A stretch of 64,000 bases of DNA from the NCBI RefSeq assembly GCF_042186555.1, contig NC_133329.1, positions 70,972,726 through 71,036,725 of the forward strand, given 5' to 3'. Every line of letters begins with the position of its first letter. Position 1 is the stretch's first letter. Below, one piece after another: positions 46,224 to 57,164 of the stretch. The position numbers were made by a program, and so were the translations under genes. The notes below the pieces were generated by a model. That model had not been told where the DNA came from and did no database searches. It worked only from the letters and a program-made list of their open reading frames with translations. Origin of the DNA: Aquarana catesbeiana (taxonomy: Eukaryota; Chordata; Amphibia; Anura; Ranidae).

Positions 46224-47326
46224 GGAGTTGATTTACTAAAGACAAATATACTGTGCACTTTGCAAGTGCAGTTGCACTCATTTTCCCCAGAACTTAGTGA
46301 ATGTGGTGAAGCTCTGCTGATTTCCATCATCCAATCATGTGCAAACAAAAATGCTGTTTCTTTTTTTTCCTTGCACCTAATTAGGCATTCTTTACAAACT
46401 GAAGCTTTAAAGTGGTTGTAAACCCTTACAGACCACTTTAACCTACAGATAAGCCTAGATTAAGGCTTACCTGTAGGTGCAAGAAATATCTCCTTAACCT
46501 ACACGGTTAAGGAGATATTTTCCAAAAAAGGCAGACAACGGCGCAGGCGCACTGAGCGTGCCGTTAGTGAAGGTGATCATGCCGTCACTGCCGGCACATG
46601 CGCTGGAGTGACGTCATCGCTGCTCCAGCCAGTCACAGCGCCGGAGCAGCGATACCCGGAAGTCACTCCGGGAGATATGGCAGCGACGGAGGAGGTGAAC
46701 GAGGGTCGCTTCGGGGGCTTTGATCTCAAGGAAAGTAATTCATAATGAGCTAGTATGCTATGCATACTAGCTCATTATGCCTTTGTCCTGCGGGGCGTGT
46801 TTTTTTTTTTTTTTTTTTTTTAGAGAGGGTTTACTTCCTCTTTAAGTCATCACCCCCCTTATCTTACCTAAGTTGGCATGTTATTCTTTGGGGGGATACT
46901 TAGTTTTGACAGGTACCCACTCCCATTTATGCCTGGATTGCCTAGGTGATCCAAGTGGCTGGGACACGTCACAAGTCCCAGAATGCTTCGCAATCATTTA
47001 CAAAGTGCGGCTCGTTCATGCGTAGTAGGAAGCTGGCTGTGAAGCCGCAAACTGTCACAGTCGGCTTCCTACTCTAAAGATGCTAGCGCTGGGAACCAAA
47101 AGGCTATTGCAGAACTAGCCCAGGTGAGGACGGCGCTGGATCCCTAGACAGGTAAGTGCCCTTTTTATTAAAAGTCCTCCTGGCTTTAATAAAAGGACAC
47201 TTACCTGTGTAGGGATCCAGGATTTGCTGACTTTTCATTTTTTTTCTATAGGCAAGTTCTGGGGAAAATCAGTGCAACTGCACTTGCAAAGTGCACTGTC
47301 TGTTTGCCTTTAGTAAATCCACCCCA
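46224..47326. mobile_element. Element with 70-bp inverted ends, interrupted by another MITE
   Basis: Left GATTTACTAAAGACAAATAT ... GTGCACTTTGCAAGTGCAGT and right ACTGCACTTGCAAAGTGCAC ... TTTGCCTTTAGTAAATC form about 70 bp of inverted repeat. The MITE at 46406-46845 sits inside. A CGCC/GGCG-rich core and the hairpin AAAAGTCCTCC..GGACTT lie around 47090-47215. Non-coding. Confidence 0.7.
46406..46845. repeat. Nested MITE with TTTAAAG-type ends
   Basis: TTTAAAGTGGTTGTAAACCC at the left, GGGTTTACTTCCTCTTTAA at the right; internal palindromes ATAATGAGCTAGTATGC/GCATACTAGCTCATTAT and CTCCTTAACC/GGTTAAGGAG. Confidence 0.75.
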
Positions 47327-47525
47327 CAGTCACATGCTTAGTCCTAAAGCTCAAGGATCTCAAACAGGCCTCATTCACACGAATATACTAAAGCATACGC
47401 CAATGTGAGGGGCGGGCCATGTTTCTATGCACAGGTGTGTCTCATTCATGTCAATTGGGATGCAGCATCTGTATGGACACTGCTGCTGCTCCCAATCTGA
47501 CATCTGTCTGGGTGCATGCAGCATA

Positions 47526-47881
47526 CCTCCCAACTTTTTGATGGTAACGAGGGATACCTATTAGCAAAAGAATGTAGTCATAGGACACACCCCCTGCCAC
47601 ACCCCCTTAAAGGAGAATTATACAAACAAAAATGATTAGATAAACCCACTAGTGCTTTTTTTACCACTACTATTCCTTTATATTGGCTTTGGAAATTTAC
47701 AAATGCAGCAATTTAGAAATTGGATGAAAGGTTTAGCACTGGAAAACACTTTTTGAAAGATAAAAAGAGCATTTAATATACAACTATATAGATCAGACCA
47801 AAATGTGGGACACATGAGGAGGAAAGAGGGACATTGCTCCAAATCAGGGACAGTCCCTCCAAATCAGGGACAGTTGGGAGC
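47526..47881 (+). mobile_element. CCTCCCAAC MITE, copy 3
   Basis: TA|CCTCCCAACTTTTTGATGG to CAGTTGGGAGC|TA, same internal order as copy 1. Confidence 0.65.
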
Positions 47882-47883
47882 TA

Positions 47884-48375
47884 TGCATGCAGGTCCCTGA
47901 ATGCACACCATCAGCATTTGAAGGTCTGCATCGGCACCCACATGGCTGTTGCAATATTGTAAGTCAGGTTAAGGCCCCTAAAACAAGAAAATGGTCTAAT
48001 TATGACTACACCAAGTAACGGGTGTATTGTTTTGGACAGCAAAGATTATGTGCCTACATGCTCCAATGATGGGAGTCCAATCCTGCCCCTCACACATCCC
48101 TATGTCACTATTGATCGATAAGTAAAACAGACAGCTTCTTTGACTAGCATATATATAAGAATTGGAACAGGGCCAAGCACAATGTTAGAAACTTAAGTCA
48201 ATTTTTTCTTCAGACATTTCAGGATCTCAGTGTGCTCTGCAAGATATGTGACATTATATCCAAAATCAAGGTTTGACTGAACAAATTACATACATATATA
48301 TATATATATATATGTTTAATCAAACACAACATGTAAAGTGATGTTTATTTTATGTTTCTGATGACCTTCTATTTA
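47884..48375. other. Intron-like sequence
   Basis: No element recognised apart from a short TA run near 48290-48312. It ends in a plausible polypyrimidine tract and acceptor before the exon at 48376. Confidence 0.35.
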
Positions 48376-48748
48376 AATGTCTGCAGTAAAACAGAGAGCT
48401 GAGATTTCCGCAGAAAGCAGCAAGTCTCAATCATCTGACCTAAAACAAATATGCAAATCAGACAGTGAAACCTTTGAAAAACACCAGGAAGATCAACCAC
48501 AATATAATATGGCTAGTGAGAATGAAGATAAAGGGGCTCAACATCCATCAGGGCAATTACATGATCAAGAGGAACACACTGCCTTGCTGAGTGGTACATG
48601 TAGTTCTTCCTATTCCTCATATGTAGAAGAGGATCCAGGGAAGTGTTCTATTAAGATGGGTGAGCAGGATAAAAGAGAACAAAGTCAATCACATCAGCAA
48701 GAAAACCACACTGACACTGCCTTGCTGATGGATAGTTCTTCATCTTAA
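48376..48748 (+). CDS. Putative last coding exon: acidic, Ser/Gln-rich tail
   Basis: An acceptor-like AAATGTCTGCAG precedes an open frame to the TAA at 48746-48748. Read from the acceptor in phase 1 it encodes 123 residues (VKQRAEISAESSKSQSSDL ...) that are hydrophilic, rich in Ser, Gln, Glu and Asp, with no membrane segment or known domain. It contains loosely repeated units around EEDPGKCSI and QDKREQSQSHQQENHTD. The phase matches the Ig exon at 36224, suggesting a cytoplasmic or disordered tail of the same gene (inference). The exact start depends on which AG is used. The unit repeats again after the stop in decayed form (48749-48957). Confidence 0.4.
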
Positions 48749-48959
48749 CTGGAAGAAGATGAGTAGGAGGCAGAAAAACCAATGCAATGTTCATTATGTT
48801 CCTTCCATGCACAAGATAATCCAGGAAAGCATTCCATCTATGATGAAGAAGAGAGATAGACAAGATCAAAGTCAATCACCTGAACAAGAAAACAACAGTA
48901 GTGTGGGCAGTTTGTCCTCTAGCTTGGTGAAAGACAAAGATGATCCCTGTAATTCATAA
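48749..48959 (+). pseudogene. Decayed further repeat unit of the tail exon
   Basis: After the TAA, DNA resembling the preceding unit continues (ATCCAGGAAAGCATTCCATC against ATCCAGGGAAGTGTTCTATT; AGTCAATCACCTGAACAAGA against AGTCAATCACATCAGCAAGA) but with several stops in the original frame. It may be 3' UTR derived from former coding repeats. Confidence 0.5.
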
Positions 48960-49090
48960 AGACTGGCACAGACAGATTTTGCGAAATGTGTCTCTCATAT
49001 GTTCTTAAAAAAGTGCAGAATATGCCACTTTTGGAAAATGCGCGAAACACTTTCTCAAGATCTGTCTGCGCCAGGGTGTCTTTCGCCAAA
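48960..49090. repeat. Small foldback, about 120 bp
   Basis: ACTGGCACAGACAGATTTTG pairs with CAAGATCTGTCTGCGCCAG; inner GAAATGTGTCTC/GAAACAC segments also pair loosely. Confidence 0.7.
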
Positions 49091-50360
49091 GAGGGAGTTG
49101 GCCTTAGTTAGCTCCATTTTCGTAAGATTTGGTAAGTAGGAATGTTTGTATAACAACATACCCCCTATTGTGTTTGTTTATGGCCAAGCTTTTGAAACCT
49201 GGATATCCTGTTTACCTTGGTCAATAAGCTTAGATTTATGACTTAATGACCAGGTGCCCATCTAACTTTTTATAGATAGCAAAACTTGTTTTGTCCCTAG
49301 CTCATGGAGCTAAACCCCCCTCCTTTATCTTTTGTTCTGTATTCCATATAAACTGTATGCCTTCTCAGTAAAATCAGACATCTTACAAATGCACAACCTG
49401 CCTCTCGTGTCTTGTTCATTCGGTGTCTCCAGATATCTGAAGGGCCCTGTTGGCGGACCTATAAGAAGGATGGTTCGTCCAGAATACCTACTATTTCCTT
49501 TGAGGTGGCATACATTACCTACTATTTCCAAAAGCTGCCATAGGCTTTTGACCTTGGGTGGCAGACCTGCCATAGGTGGTACAGAGCCATCCAAACAATC
49601 CTGTCAGTAACAAATTTCTGTGTATAATGAAACGTTTCTATGGTCAAATTTAGTCCTCATTGTTGCTGTTCTTGCTAAGGTTCTATGATTTAGTTGTTAT
49701 TGTGTACTTACAGTTAACAAACTCTGGTTGGAACCCATCCAATCCCATTACCCTATTTTCAGTAGAATTTTAAGATAGTTGAGCTCCTGTGATTTTGTTC
49801 TATTCTTTCCATTCCTGTTTCCTGTGAGCTTTGAACATCTGGTTGCAAGTAAAGTGGCTGCAGAGGCTTGCTTGGCAACCTTGGAAGCCCAGTGCATGAG
49901 CACCTGCAATGGCACAGACTAAGCACAGAGAAAACAACCATGCATTTTTTTGCCCCACAACCACCAGCATTACCAAGGCCTTATATTGTCCTCTTGCCAT
50001 GGTTATAACAGTGTCCCCGCTGTAGGGATTCACCCTACTTTAATTGTCCTGGCAAAGAAAATGATGGGAAATTCAAAATGTTACAGTTGTTAAAAGAATA
50101 GGAATAGAGGGAAAATCATCCAATGGGGACACCTGCTCTGTGACCACTGTATAAGAAGGGAATGTCCCCTAACACTAGTGAGGTTTTACTGGTGAACTCT
50201 TCACCTGAGCTGATTCTTCAATTAGCTTCGGGTGTAGGCGTCTGCATCTTAAGTAAGGGAAAACGGCAGTGAAGCCTTCAGGCTGAGGAAGCCTTGTTCC
50301 TGAGGAAGAAGTAAAGATTGAGGTCAGTTAAAGAGCAGGTAAACTGCTGTGCATCAGTGT
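49091..50360. other. Non-coding; possible solo LTR at about 49095-49615
   Basis: 49095-49615 has some LTR-like features (TATAAACTGTATGCCTTCTC, then CAGTAAAATCAG and CTCTCGTGTCTTG), but no TG...CA ends or target duplication could be fixed. The remainder to 50360 shows no gene. Confidence 0.3.
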
Positions 50361-50367
50361 GAAAGCA

Positions 50368-50660
50368 GCCTTAGGCCCCTTTCACACAATCGGTCCGATC
50401 GGGTCTGCCTGTCTGTTTTTCAGGCGGACCCAATCGGACCCTCCATTCACCTCTATAGAGCAGCAGATGTAAACAGACTCGTGTCTGCTTACACCCGCCT
50501 ATCTGCAATCCGATCAGAAGGGGATCTGTCCCCTTCTGTCTGGGCAGATCGGAGGGCCCTTAGGATAGAGCGGTCTGCATCTGTGTCTGCTCTACATATG
50601 CAGAGTGGACACAGACCTGCTATCCGCCCGCTACGCTCATTGTGGCCGCGACCTGTTACC
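50368..50660. repeat. Interspersed repeat with hairpin start
   Basis: CGGTCCGATCGGGTCTGCC and GGCGGACCCAATCGGACC are inverted within 50 bp, followed by GC-rich repeats of (G/C)AGATC and CAGAC motifs. No coding evidence. Confidence 0.5.
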
Positions 50661-52491
50661 AAGTTGCTAAAGTGGCCCTCGCTCCTCAAAAGTTTGGGTA
50701 CCCCTGCTCTATGGGAACTGTTCATAATGAAAAACATAACCATAAAACCAGTAGATGAGAGCGGTGGTCCACTTTTGCACTGGACACTTTGTGAATAAAA
50801 ATAAAATTACTGATGTGGAGTCTGAAAAAAAATTAGGATGGATTTGGAAAGAGTAAATAATACTTTCACATTTTGAATGACTGTCCTCTCATTCATAATG
50901 CTCCTTGTGTATTTTTTTTTACAGAATGCAACACTTTCTGTGAATGGAGGAGAGGATCCTGTCATTCATCCACCCCTCCCCATTCACAGAAACTGTGAAA
51001 ACAATACAAAGTGTGTTATGAATGGAGCACAGGAAGGGGAAGGCAGCCTTGCATGTTAGATGTGAGCCGAAAAACCCATGCAGCACTGGAAGTTCAGCAC
51101 TATAATAGGAAACACCTATCACTGGAGGGAACATTTGCACAATAAGCAGCAGGATGTGGGACACACTAATGTAGCACCCTCTACCAATTGGTAGGTGCTA
51201 GCAAGGGTCATATTACTAGGGTTTCAGCACAGGCAAATTTAGACAGGCCTATGCTGCATGCTAGGCCTGTCTGTTTTGATCTGGGGGCTGGGAGTGGTCA
51301 GAATAGCAGTGGGTGTGGCAGGTGAAGCTGGTGGTCACACATGGTTCGGTCAAGTTCCTCATCAAGGACTCAGGGCTGTGAGAGGTCGGTGAGTGTTACC
51401 GCAGTGGAGGGCTGGAGGTGCCAGGAAGTCTGTGAGGGAACTCTGCTCTTACACGGTCATTAGCAGAGTCTTCATCATGCACACGGTGGATGATGGGGAG
51501 TCCTGGATCAGAGAAGAGACTGTGGGGGGATCTGTGTCAAGTCAGTGTGGCCTGAGGGCACATGAGTTACAAGTTGGGCTGGCTGGGAACAGTAGTTAAT
51601 TTCCTAAAGACATGCTTTTAACCTACTAGGCCTCTGGGGAGAGGTTTTGCAGGCCTCAGGCCTAGTAGCAGCAAGCAACCAGAGACAGTAAAGGGACTTA
51701 TTCAGAGTGGGCCCCTATTACCCAACAGAAGAAGATGTGACATACTTCAATACAGTAACTACAATTGTGTGCAGGAGGAAACCAGTGTGGGTAGAAGGAA
51801 CTAAGCTTTGTGCAGGAGGAAAGAAGTTTCTGAGAACATCATTTCTACACGGTCAGAGATGATGTCCTCATTCTCTACACGGTATTGAATGAGAATCCTT
51901 GGAATCAAATAGTCTGCATGGAGATGCAGGAGGAAATCTGCAGTTAATGTCCAGTCACATCTAATCTTCTGGCTCAAACATTGTACTTTTGTGCTTCAGT
52001 TATAAATATGATGGCAAAAACAAATCCTATAGGCATCCCATATTCCAATCTCTATGCAAGCTGTACCCCCCAATAAAACAACAAAAACAAAACTCGCAAA
52101 AGACTGTTCATTGTCTCTGGAAGTGATGTATGAAGTCTGGCAGTGGGGTGATTTGGCGGATTGTTTGTTACTAGCTGCAACACCATGGCTACACTTACAT
52201 TACAGGTAAGTTATGTGATGGAAGCTGTACCCAAAATAATTTTTTTTAACACAATTCCAGCTTTTAATGATTTTTAAATATTTTCATGAAAAGAAGAATA
52301 AAGACAGTAAGCACCAGTAAAATAAACAAGTTAAAATTGGGAAAAGTACTTGACATTGTTTGCCTGGTCTGTGGCTACTGTGCAGGGTCCTGTACACATC
52401 AGAGTCCGATTCTGGGCGTTCAGAAACAACTCTTAGCAATCCTTCATATTTTCAGTCATAAATTGTGATCTGCAGCAGCCTTTTGCTGACC
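50661..52491. other. Non-coding, nothing firm
   Basis: A foldback near 50932-50995 (TTTCTGTGAATGGAGG with CCTCCCCATTCACAGAAA in opposite orientation). ORFs are short and without domain or splice support. Confidence 0.35.
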
Positions 52492-52779
52492 TTCTAGAAC
52501 AGTGTTTCTCAATCTTTTTACCTTTGGGGGAACCCTTGGCAAAAAGTCTGAGATCTCGGGGAACCCCTAAAAAAATGTTCACATCTACAGCTCACAGAAC
52601 ATTGGTGGGATTAACGAGCTGTGATATAAAAATTATTTTAAGAAATAGCATTAAATAATATAAAAACATATTTAAACTTACCTATTTTATGTATAATTTG
52701 TAGTGGGTTTTTTTATGCACAGATGCTCAATTCTTGGTTTAACTGGTGATAAGCAGTGTACAGGGGGCAGCAGGGCAGA

Positions 52780-54290
52780 GCACAGGAGGTTATGAGGACA
52801 TAATACAAGGGGGGCAGTAGGGCACATTATGGGGCACACAGCAGAACATCGGGCACATCAAGCAGCACACAGCAGAACATGGGGCACATCGAAGGGCACA
52901 CAGAAAAACATGGGGCGCATACAGCAGGGAACAGGAAACATTACAGGATACAGAGCAGGGCATTGGGCACACCATGGGGCTCACAGCAGAACATAGGACA
53001 CACAACAGAAAATGGGGCACATCATGGGGCACACAGCAGAACATGGGGGCACATCATGGGGCACACAGTAGGACACAAGGCACAATACGAGACTCACAGC
53101 AGGACATAGGACACATTATGAGGCTTATAGCAGGGCATGGGGCACATTAAATGGCACACATCAAGACACAGGGCACCTTATGGGTCTCACAGCAGGACAC
53201 AGGGCACATTACGGGTCTCACAGCAGGACACAGCGCACATCAAGGGGCACACAACAGGGCACATACATAGCTCCAAACTGTCCCTGATTTGGAGGGACTG
53301 TCTCTGATTTGGAGCAATGTCCCTCTTTCACCCTCATGTGTTCCTAATTTTGTCTGATCCATATAGCTGTATATAAAAGGCACTTTCTTTCAAAAAGTGT
53401 TTCCCAGTGCTAAACTTTTCATCCAAATTCTAAATTGCTGCATTTGTAGATTTTAAAAGCCAAAATAAAGGAATAGTAGTGTTAAAAAAAAGCCCTTGTG
53501 GGTTTAATTAACTTTTTTTGGTAATTCTCCTTTAAGGGGGTGTGGCAGGGGGCGTGTCCTATGAACACTTATGCTTACTAGTAGGTGTCCCTCATTCCCA
53601 TCCCAAAATATTGGGAGGTTTGCACATAGCACATTACGGGGCACACAGCAGGACACTGGGCACATTACAGAGCTTATAGCAGGGCATGGGGCACATAACG
53701 AGGCTCATAGCAGGGCATGGGGCACACGGCAGGGCACATCACAGGCTAACAGCAGGACATGGAGCACACAGCAGAACATGGGGCACATTAAGGGGCACAC
53801 AGCAGGGCACATCGCACATTACGGGCACACAGCAGGACACAGGGCACATTAAGGGGGTACACAGCAGGGCACATTATGGGCCTCATAGCGGGCACATTAT
53901 GGGGCTCATAGCAGGGCATGGGGCACACAGCAGGGCATGGGGCACACAGCAGGGCTCATCACAGGCTCACAGCAGGGAATGGGGCATACGGCAGGGCACA
54001 TCACAGGCACATGGCAGGGCACATCACGGACACACGGCAAGGCATTGGGGACTTCACAGGCTCACAGCAGGGCACATAGCAGGGCATGGGGCACACAGCA
54101 GGGCACATGGCAGAGCATGGGGTACAGGGCAGAGCACATCACAGGCACACGACAGGGCATGGGGGACATCACAGGCTCACAGCAGGGCATGGGGCACACG
54201 GCATGGCACATCACAGGCACATGGCAGAGCATGGGGTACATGGCAGAGCAAATCACAGGCTCACAGCAGGGCATGGGGCACACTGGTACA
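52780..54290. repeat. Degenerate minisatellite of GGGCACA(T/C)..CAGCAGG units
   Basis: Dozens of short units built from GGGGCACATCA, GGCACACAGCAGGACATGG and GGCTCACAGCAGGGCATG variants, interrupted once by the MITE at 53270. Several frames stay open by chance (His/Gly/Thr-rich); none is treated as a gene. Confidence 0.9.
53270..53618 (-). mobile_element. CCTCCCAAC MITE, copy 4, inside the minisatellite
   Basis: TA|GCTCCAAACTGTCCC to ATATTGGGAGG; the right TA flank is degraded to TT. Repeat units resume on both sides, so it inserted into the array. Confidence 0.65.
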
Positions 54291-55140
54291 CTGTAGCAGC
54301 AATTTCAAATGCAGAGTAGCGCGGGAAGCGGCTGGAATAAGTCTTCTCTCATAGGGCGCTGCTCCCCGTCAGCCCCTCCTCTCTTCTCATCCATCCCAGG
54401 TGATGTCACAAGCTGTTGGGGTAGATGGGAAGAGAAGAGGGGCTGGAGGGGAGCAGCGTGCTATGAGAGAAGACTTGTTCCAGCCACTTCCAGCGCTACT
54501 CTCTATGTGTTAAATGAGACCCGATCTACCCGTCAGCTGTCTGTGATTAACAGATTGCGGCACAACCCCTGGGGACTTCACTCGCGGAACCTCAGTTGAG
54601 AAACACTGTTCTAGAGGATGTTTACAGAATTTAAATAACCAATCATCAGACCATCAAAAGGTCTGAGGTGTGTGGAAGTGTTTAATCACATTCCCTCAAG
54701 GCCAGATTTTCTATTTCCAGACAACCATGTTTTACAGTCTGATGACCAGCATATTGTTAAACAAAAATTTAATAGACATTGGACATGATAAAAAATGTAT
54801 GCAAGGGCTTCCTCTGGAAGGGGAACATTAACCTTAACAATTAATCAGCTTTCTGCATATTCTATTATAATGGTGTTTGGTATCTGATAGGTAAAGAAAA
54901 AGAGAGTGGTCTGGATACTTAATTGACACAACTCCATTCCTGAATACATATAAATACAAAAAATCTTAGCCCATGGGACTTTAAATGAGTTGATCATAGA
55001 GGTCATAACAAGTGAATGGAATGAATTAATTAGAATTTATTGAAATTGAAAAACATGATCATAAATGAGCATAAAAACATCATGAAGCATATAGCTTACA
55101 ACCATAGACATGTTCGGTACAATACTGTAGATACATGATT

Positions 55141-55200
55141 TACATCTTTTTTACTTGACGCGTTTCGCAAGCTCTGCTCACTTCCTCAGGAGTTGATGTA
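55141..55200 (-). ncRNA. Hammerhead ribozyme motif (minimal type)
   Basis: On the minus strand the core reads CTGAGGA (55189-55183), a stem II of GTGAGC (55181-55176), loop AGA, and GCTTGC (55172-55167) with two wobble pairs, then GAAA (55166-55163) and CGCGTC ending in the cleavage triplet GTC (55159-55157), leaving only a tiny stem III. Outer segments TACATC (55200-55195) and GATGTA (55146-55141) pair as stem I, with ACT/AGT nearer the core. Minimal hammerheads with very short stem III are known from Penelope-like elements. The matching arm at about 55695-55718 has lost stem II. Confidence 0.65.
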
Positions 55201-55748
55201 TGTGCAACATATCTAAATAATAGTAAATATCAGTAAGATATAACATTCAATGATGGTTAAGGTTAGAAAAGAAGCATGTGGCCCCTGTGAGGCACGCCAT
55301 ACTCACATTATGGTCAATTGGTTCAAAAGACTGATCCCCAAGGATGACAACGGAAAATGCTCCAACCGGGATCTGAAGAGCCGTGACCCGCAGCAACCAA
55401 TCGGGGGCCTGGTGGAGGGTGAACATGACGAAGAGGGATGGTGAAACAAAGTATGTGTCCTGAATTGCCCCATTGGCCATATACGTCATGACAACTGTAA
55501 TAGAGATAATCAATTGACAATAAACTTGTCATGCCTCTTCAGCTCCCGGTTGGAGCATTTTCTTTTGTCACCCTTGGGGATCAGTCCTTTGGACCAATTG
55601 ACCATAATGTGAGTATGGAGTGCCTCACAGAGGCCACATGCTTCTTTTATAACCTTAACCATCATTGAATGTTATATCTTACTGATATTTACTTTTATTT
55701 AGATACTCCTGAGGAAACGTGTTGAGTAAAAAAAGATGTATATGTATA

Positions 55749-56202
55749 TAGGGCTGGGAAAAAAATCGATTTAAATCTTGAATCGAGTTGAGAGGTCAAA
55801 TCGATTCAAAATTTAAGCAAATCGATTTTTTTTATTTATTTTTTTTTCACCGCGCCGGTCCCAAGGCGCTACGGGCATGAGTTTTTAGGCCGCTGCGGAC
55901 TAGGCCGAAGCCGCGGCCTCGTCTAAAAACTCATGCCCGCAGCGCCTCCGGACTGGCGCGGACACCGCGCCGGGCCTGAAGAGCTGCGGGCAAGGAGTTT
56001 TTAGGCGAGGCCGCAGCTTCGTGCTAATCCGCTAGGCCGGACGCCGCGGACTAGGCCGAAGCCGCGGCCTCGCCTAAAAGCTCATGCCCGCAGCGCCTCG
56101 GGACCAGCGCGGTTTCCAAAAGAAAACTCGATTTGAATCGTGAATCGAGTTTTTTTAAAGAGAATCGAAGATTTTTTTTTTAAAGAAAATCTCCCAGCCC
56201 TA
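55749..56202. mobile_element. hAT MITE nested in the Penelope-like element
   Basis: TAGGGCTGGGAAAAAAATCG ... CTCCCAGCCCTA, flanked by TATGTATA on both sides (55741-55748, 56203-56210). ATCGATT-rich ends, GC-rich core of GGCCGAAGCCGCGGCCTCG-type inverted repeats. Confidence 0.9.
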
Positions 56203-56415
56203 TATGTATATCATGCGTCTCCAGTATTGTACCTAACATGTCTATGGTTGTAAGCTATATGCTTCATGATGTTTTTATGTTCATTTATGATCATGTTTTT
56301 GGAATTTCAATAAATTCTAATTAATTCATTCCATTCACTTGTTATGACCTCTATGATCAACTCATTTAAAGTCCCATGGGCTAAGCCTTTTTGTATTATA
56401 GGTATCTGATAGGTA

Positions 56416-57160
56416 GATACTTATGAATTCGGGTAGAAGAATCTTGTTATAAATATAATGTTATCACCTGGATTAAAGTGGAGAGCTTGAGAGCTAAAGT
56501 GTATGAAGCAGGCAGTTTCAGACCATGTAGAGCCAAACATCAGATGTATACAGTATTGCTTATATATGGTTTTACGATGGCCAATTAAAGCCAAGATATA
56601 TTGGAACTCGTTAAGGGCTCTGCTAAGGGCAATTTTTTCAAGGGGGCTTAAAGTGTCATTAAACCTACATCATTAAAAACTATCAGTACATGCTGTTCAT
56701 ACTGACGCAGTCAATATGGCATTCATTTTCTGTATTCTGCAAAACACCTGGTTGATCCTGTTATTCTTTGTCCCTTCTGCCTTGCCTCTCACTGCAGCCT
56801 GAGATTGTATAGACCAGCTGTTGACATCTACTGAGCATGCTCTAGTTTCAGTTCCCTTCTAAGCTGTTAATTTCTTCCTTTTTCTTATCTGTGCAAGCCA
56901 CGTGACTATAATGTCACACATGTTGTCATATACACAGGGACAAATGACCCCTCCTTCATGCCCACTAAACAGCTCTACACTATGGGGGCGAGATATTACA
57001 TGCTAATTGGTGGAAGCTTCACCTCCATATAATTCGGAGCATATACAAACAATAGACACTGGCTGGAGGGGTGTGAAACAGGCTGTGGATGGCAGGATCT
57101 CCTCCTAGATAGCCCACATCATGTATTTGCACAAAAATAACAAAGATTTTGTATGATCAT
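56416..57160. other. Interspersed repeat, no gene
   Basis: About 56648-57160 starts AAAGTGTCATTAAACCTACA and looks like another MITE of the TTTAAAG-end style, but its right end is not clear. Confidence 0.35.
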
Positions 57161-57164
57161 TTAA

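Larger units (their letters stand above)
52500..54608. mobile_element. Non-autonomous hAT element expanded by a minisatellite
   Basis: It begins CAGTGTTTCTCAATC and ends TTGAGAAACACTG, with an 8-bp duplication TTCTAGAA/TTCTAGAG (52492-52499, 54609-54616; one mismatch). The interior is mostly tandem repeat (52780-53265 and 53620-54290) with the MITE at 53270-53618 inserted. 54340-54500 forms a hairpin (AGCCCCTCCTCTCTTCTC with GAGAAGAGGGGCT). No transposase. Confidence 0.85.
54894..56400. mobile_element. Penelope-like palindromic element with 15-bp target duplication
   Basis: GGTATCTGATAGGTA flanks both sides (54879-54893, 56401-56415). The left arm, about 54952-55370, is the reverse complement of about 55541-56400 (interrupted by the hAT MITE at 55749-56202). 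The left end keeps a 58-bp unpaired tail. The arm contains a hammerhead ribozyme motif (55141-55200, minus strand). Inverted terminal arms plus hammerheads and long target duplications are typical of Penelope-like elements. No reverse transcriptase is present. Confidence 0.65.

Noticed and set aside
48234..48290. Possible exon after TTTTTTCTTCAG
   Set aside because: In the phase required by the other proposed exons it meets a TGA within 13 codons.
49095..49615. Solo retroviral-type LTR
   Set aside because: Suggestive TATAAA and polyadenylation-like order, but no TG...CA ends, inverted tips or target duplication could be set; left only as a possibility.
52780..54354. CRISPR-like regular repeats and long His/Gly/Thr-rich frames
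   Set aside because: Units are degenerate, short and without unique spacers, in a eukaryotic hAT element; frames stay open in several registers by repeat structure.
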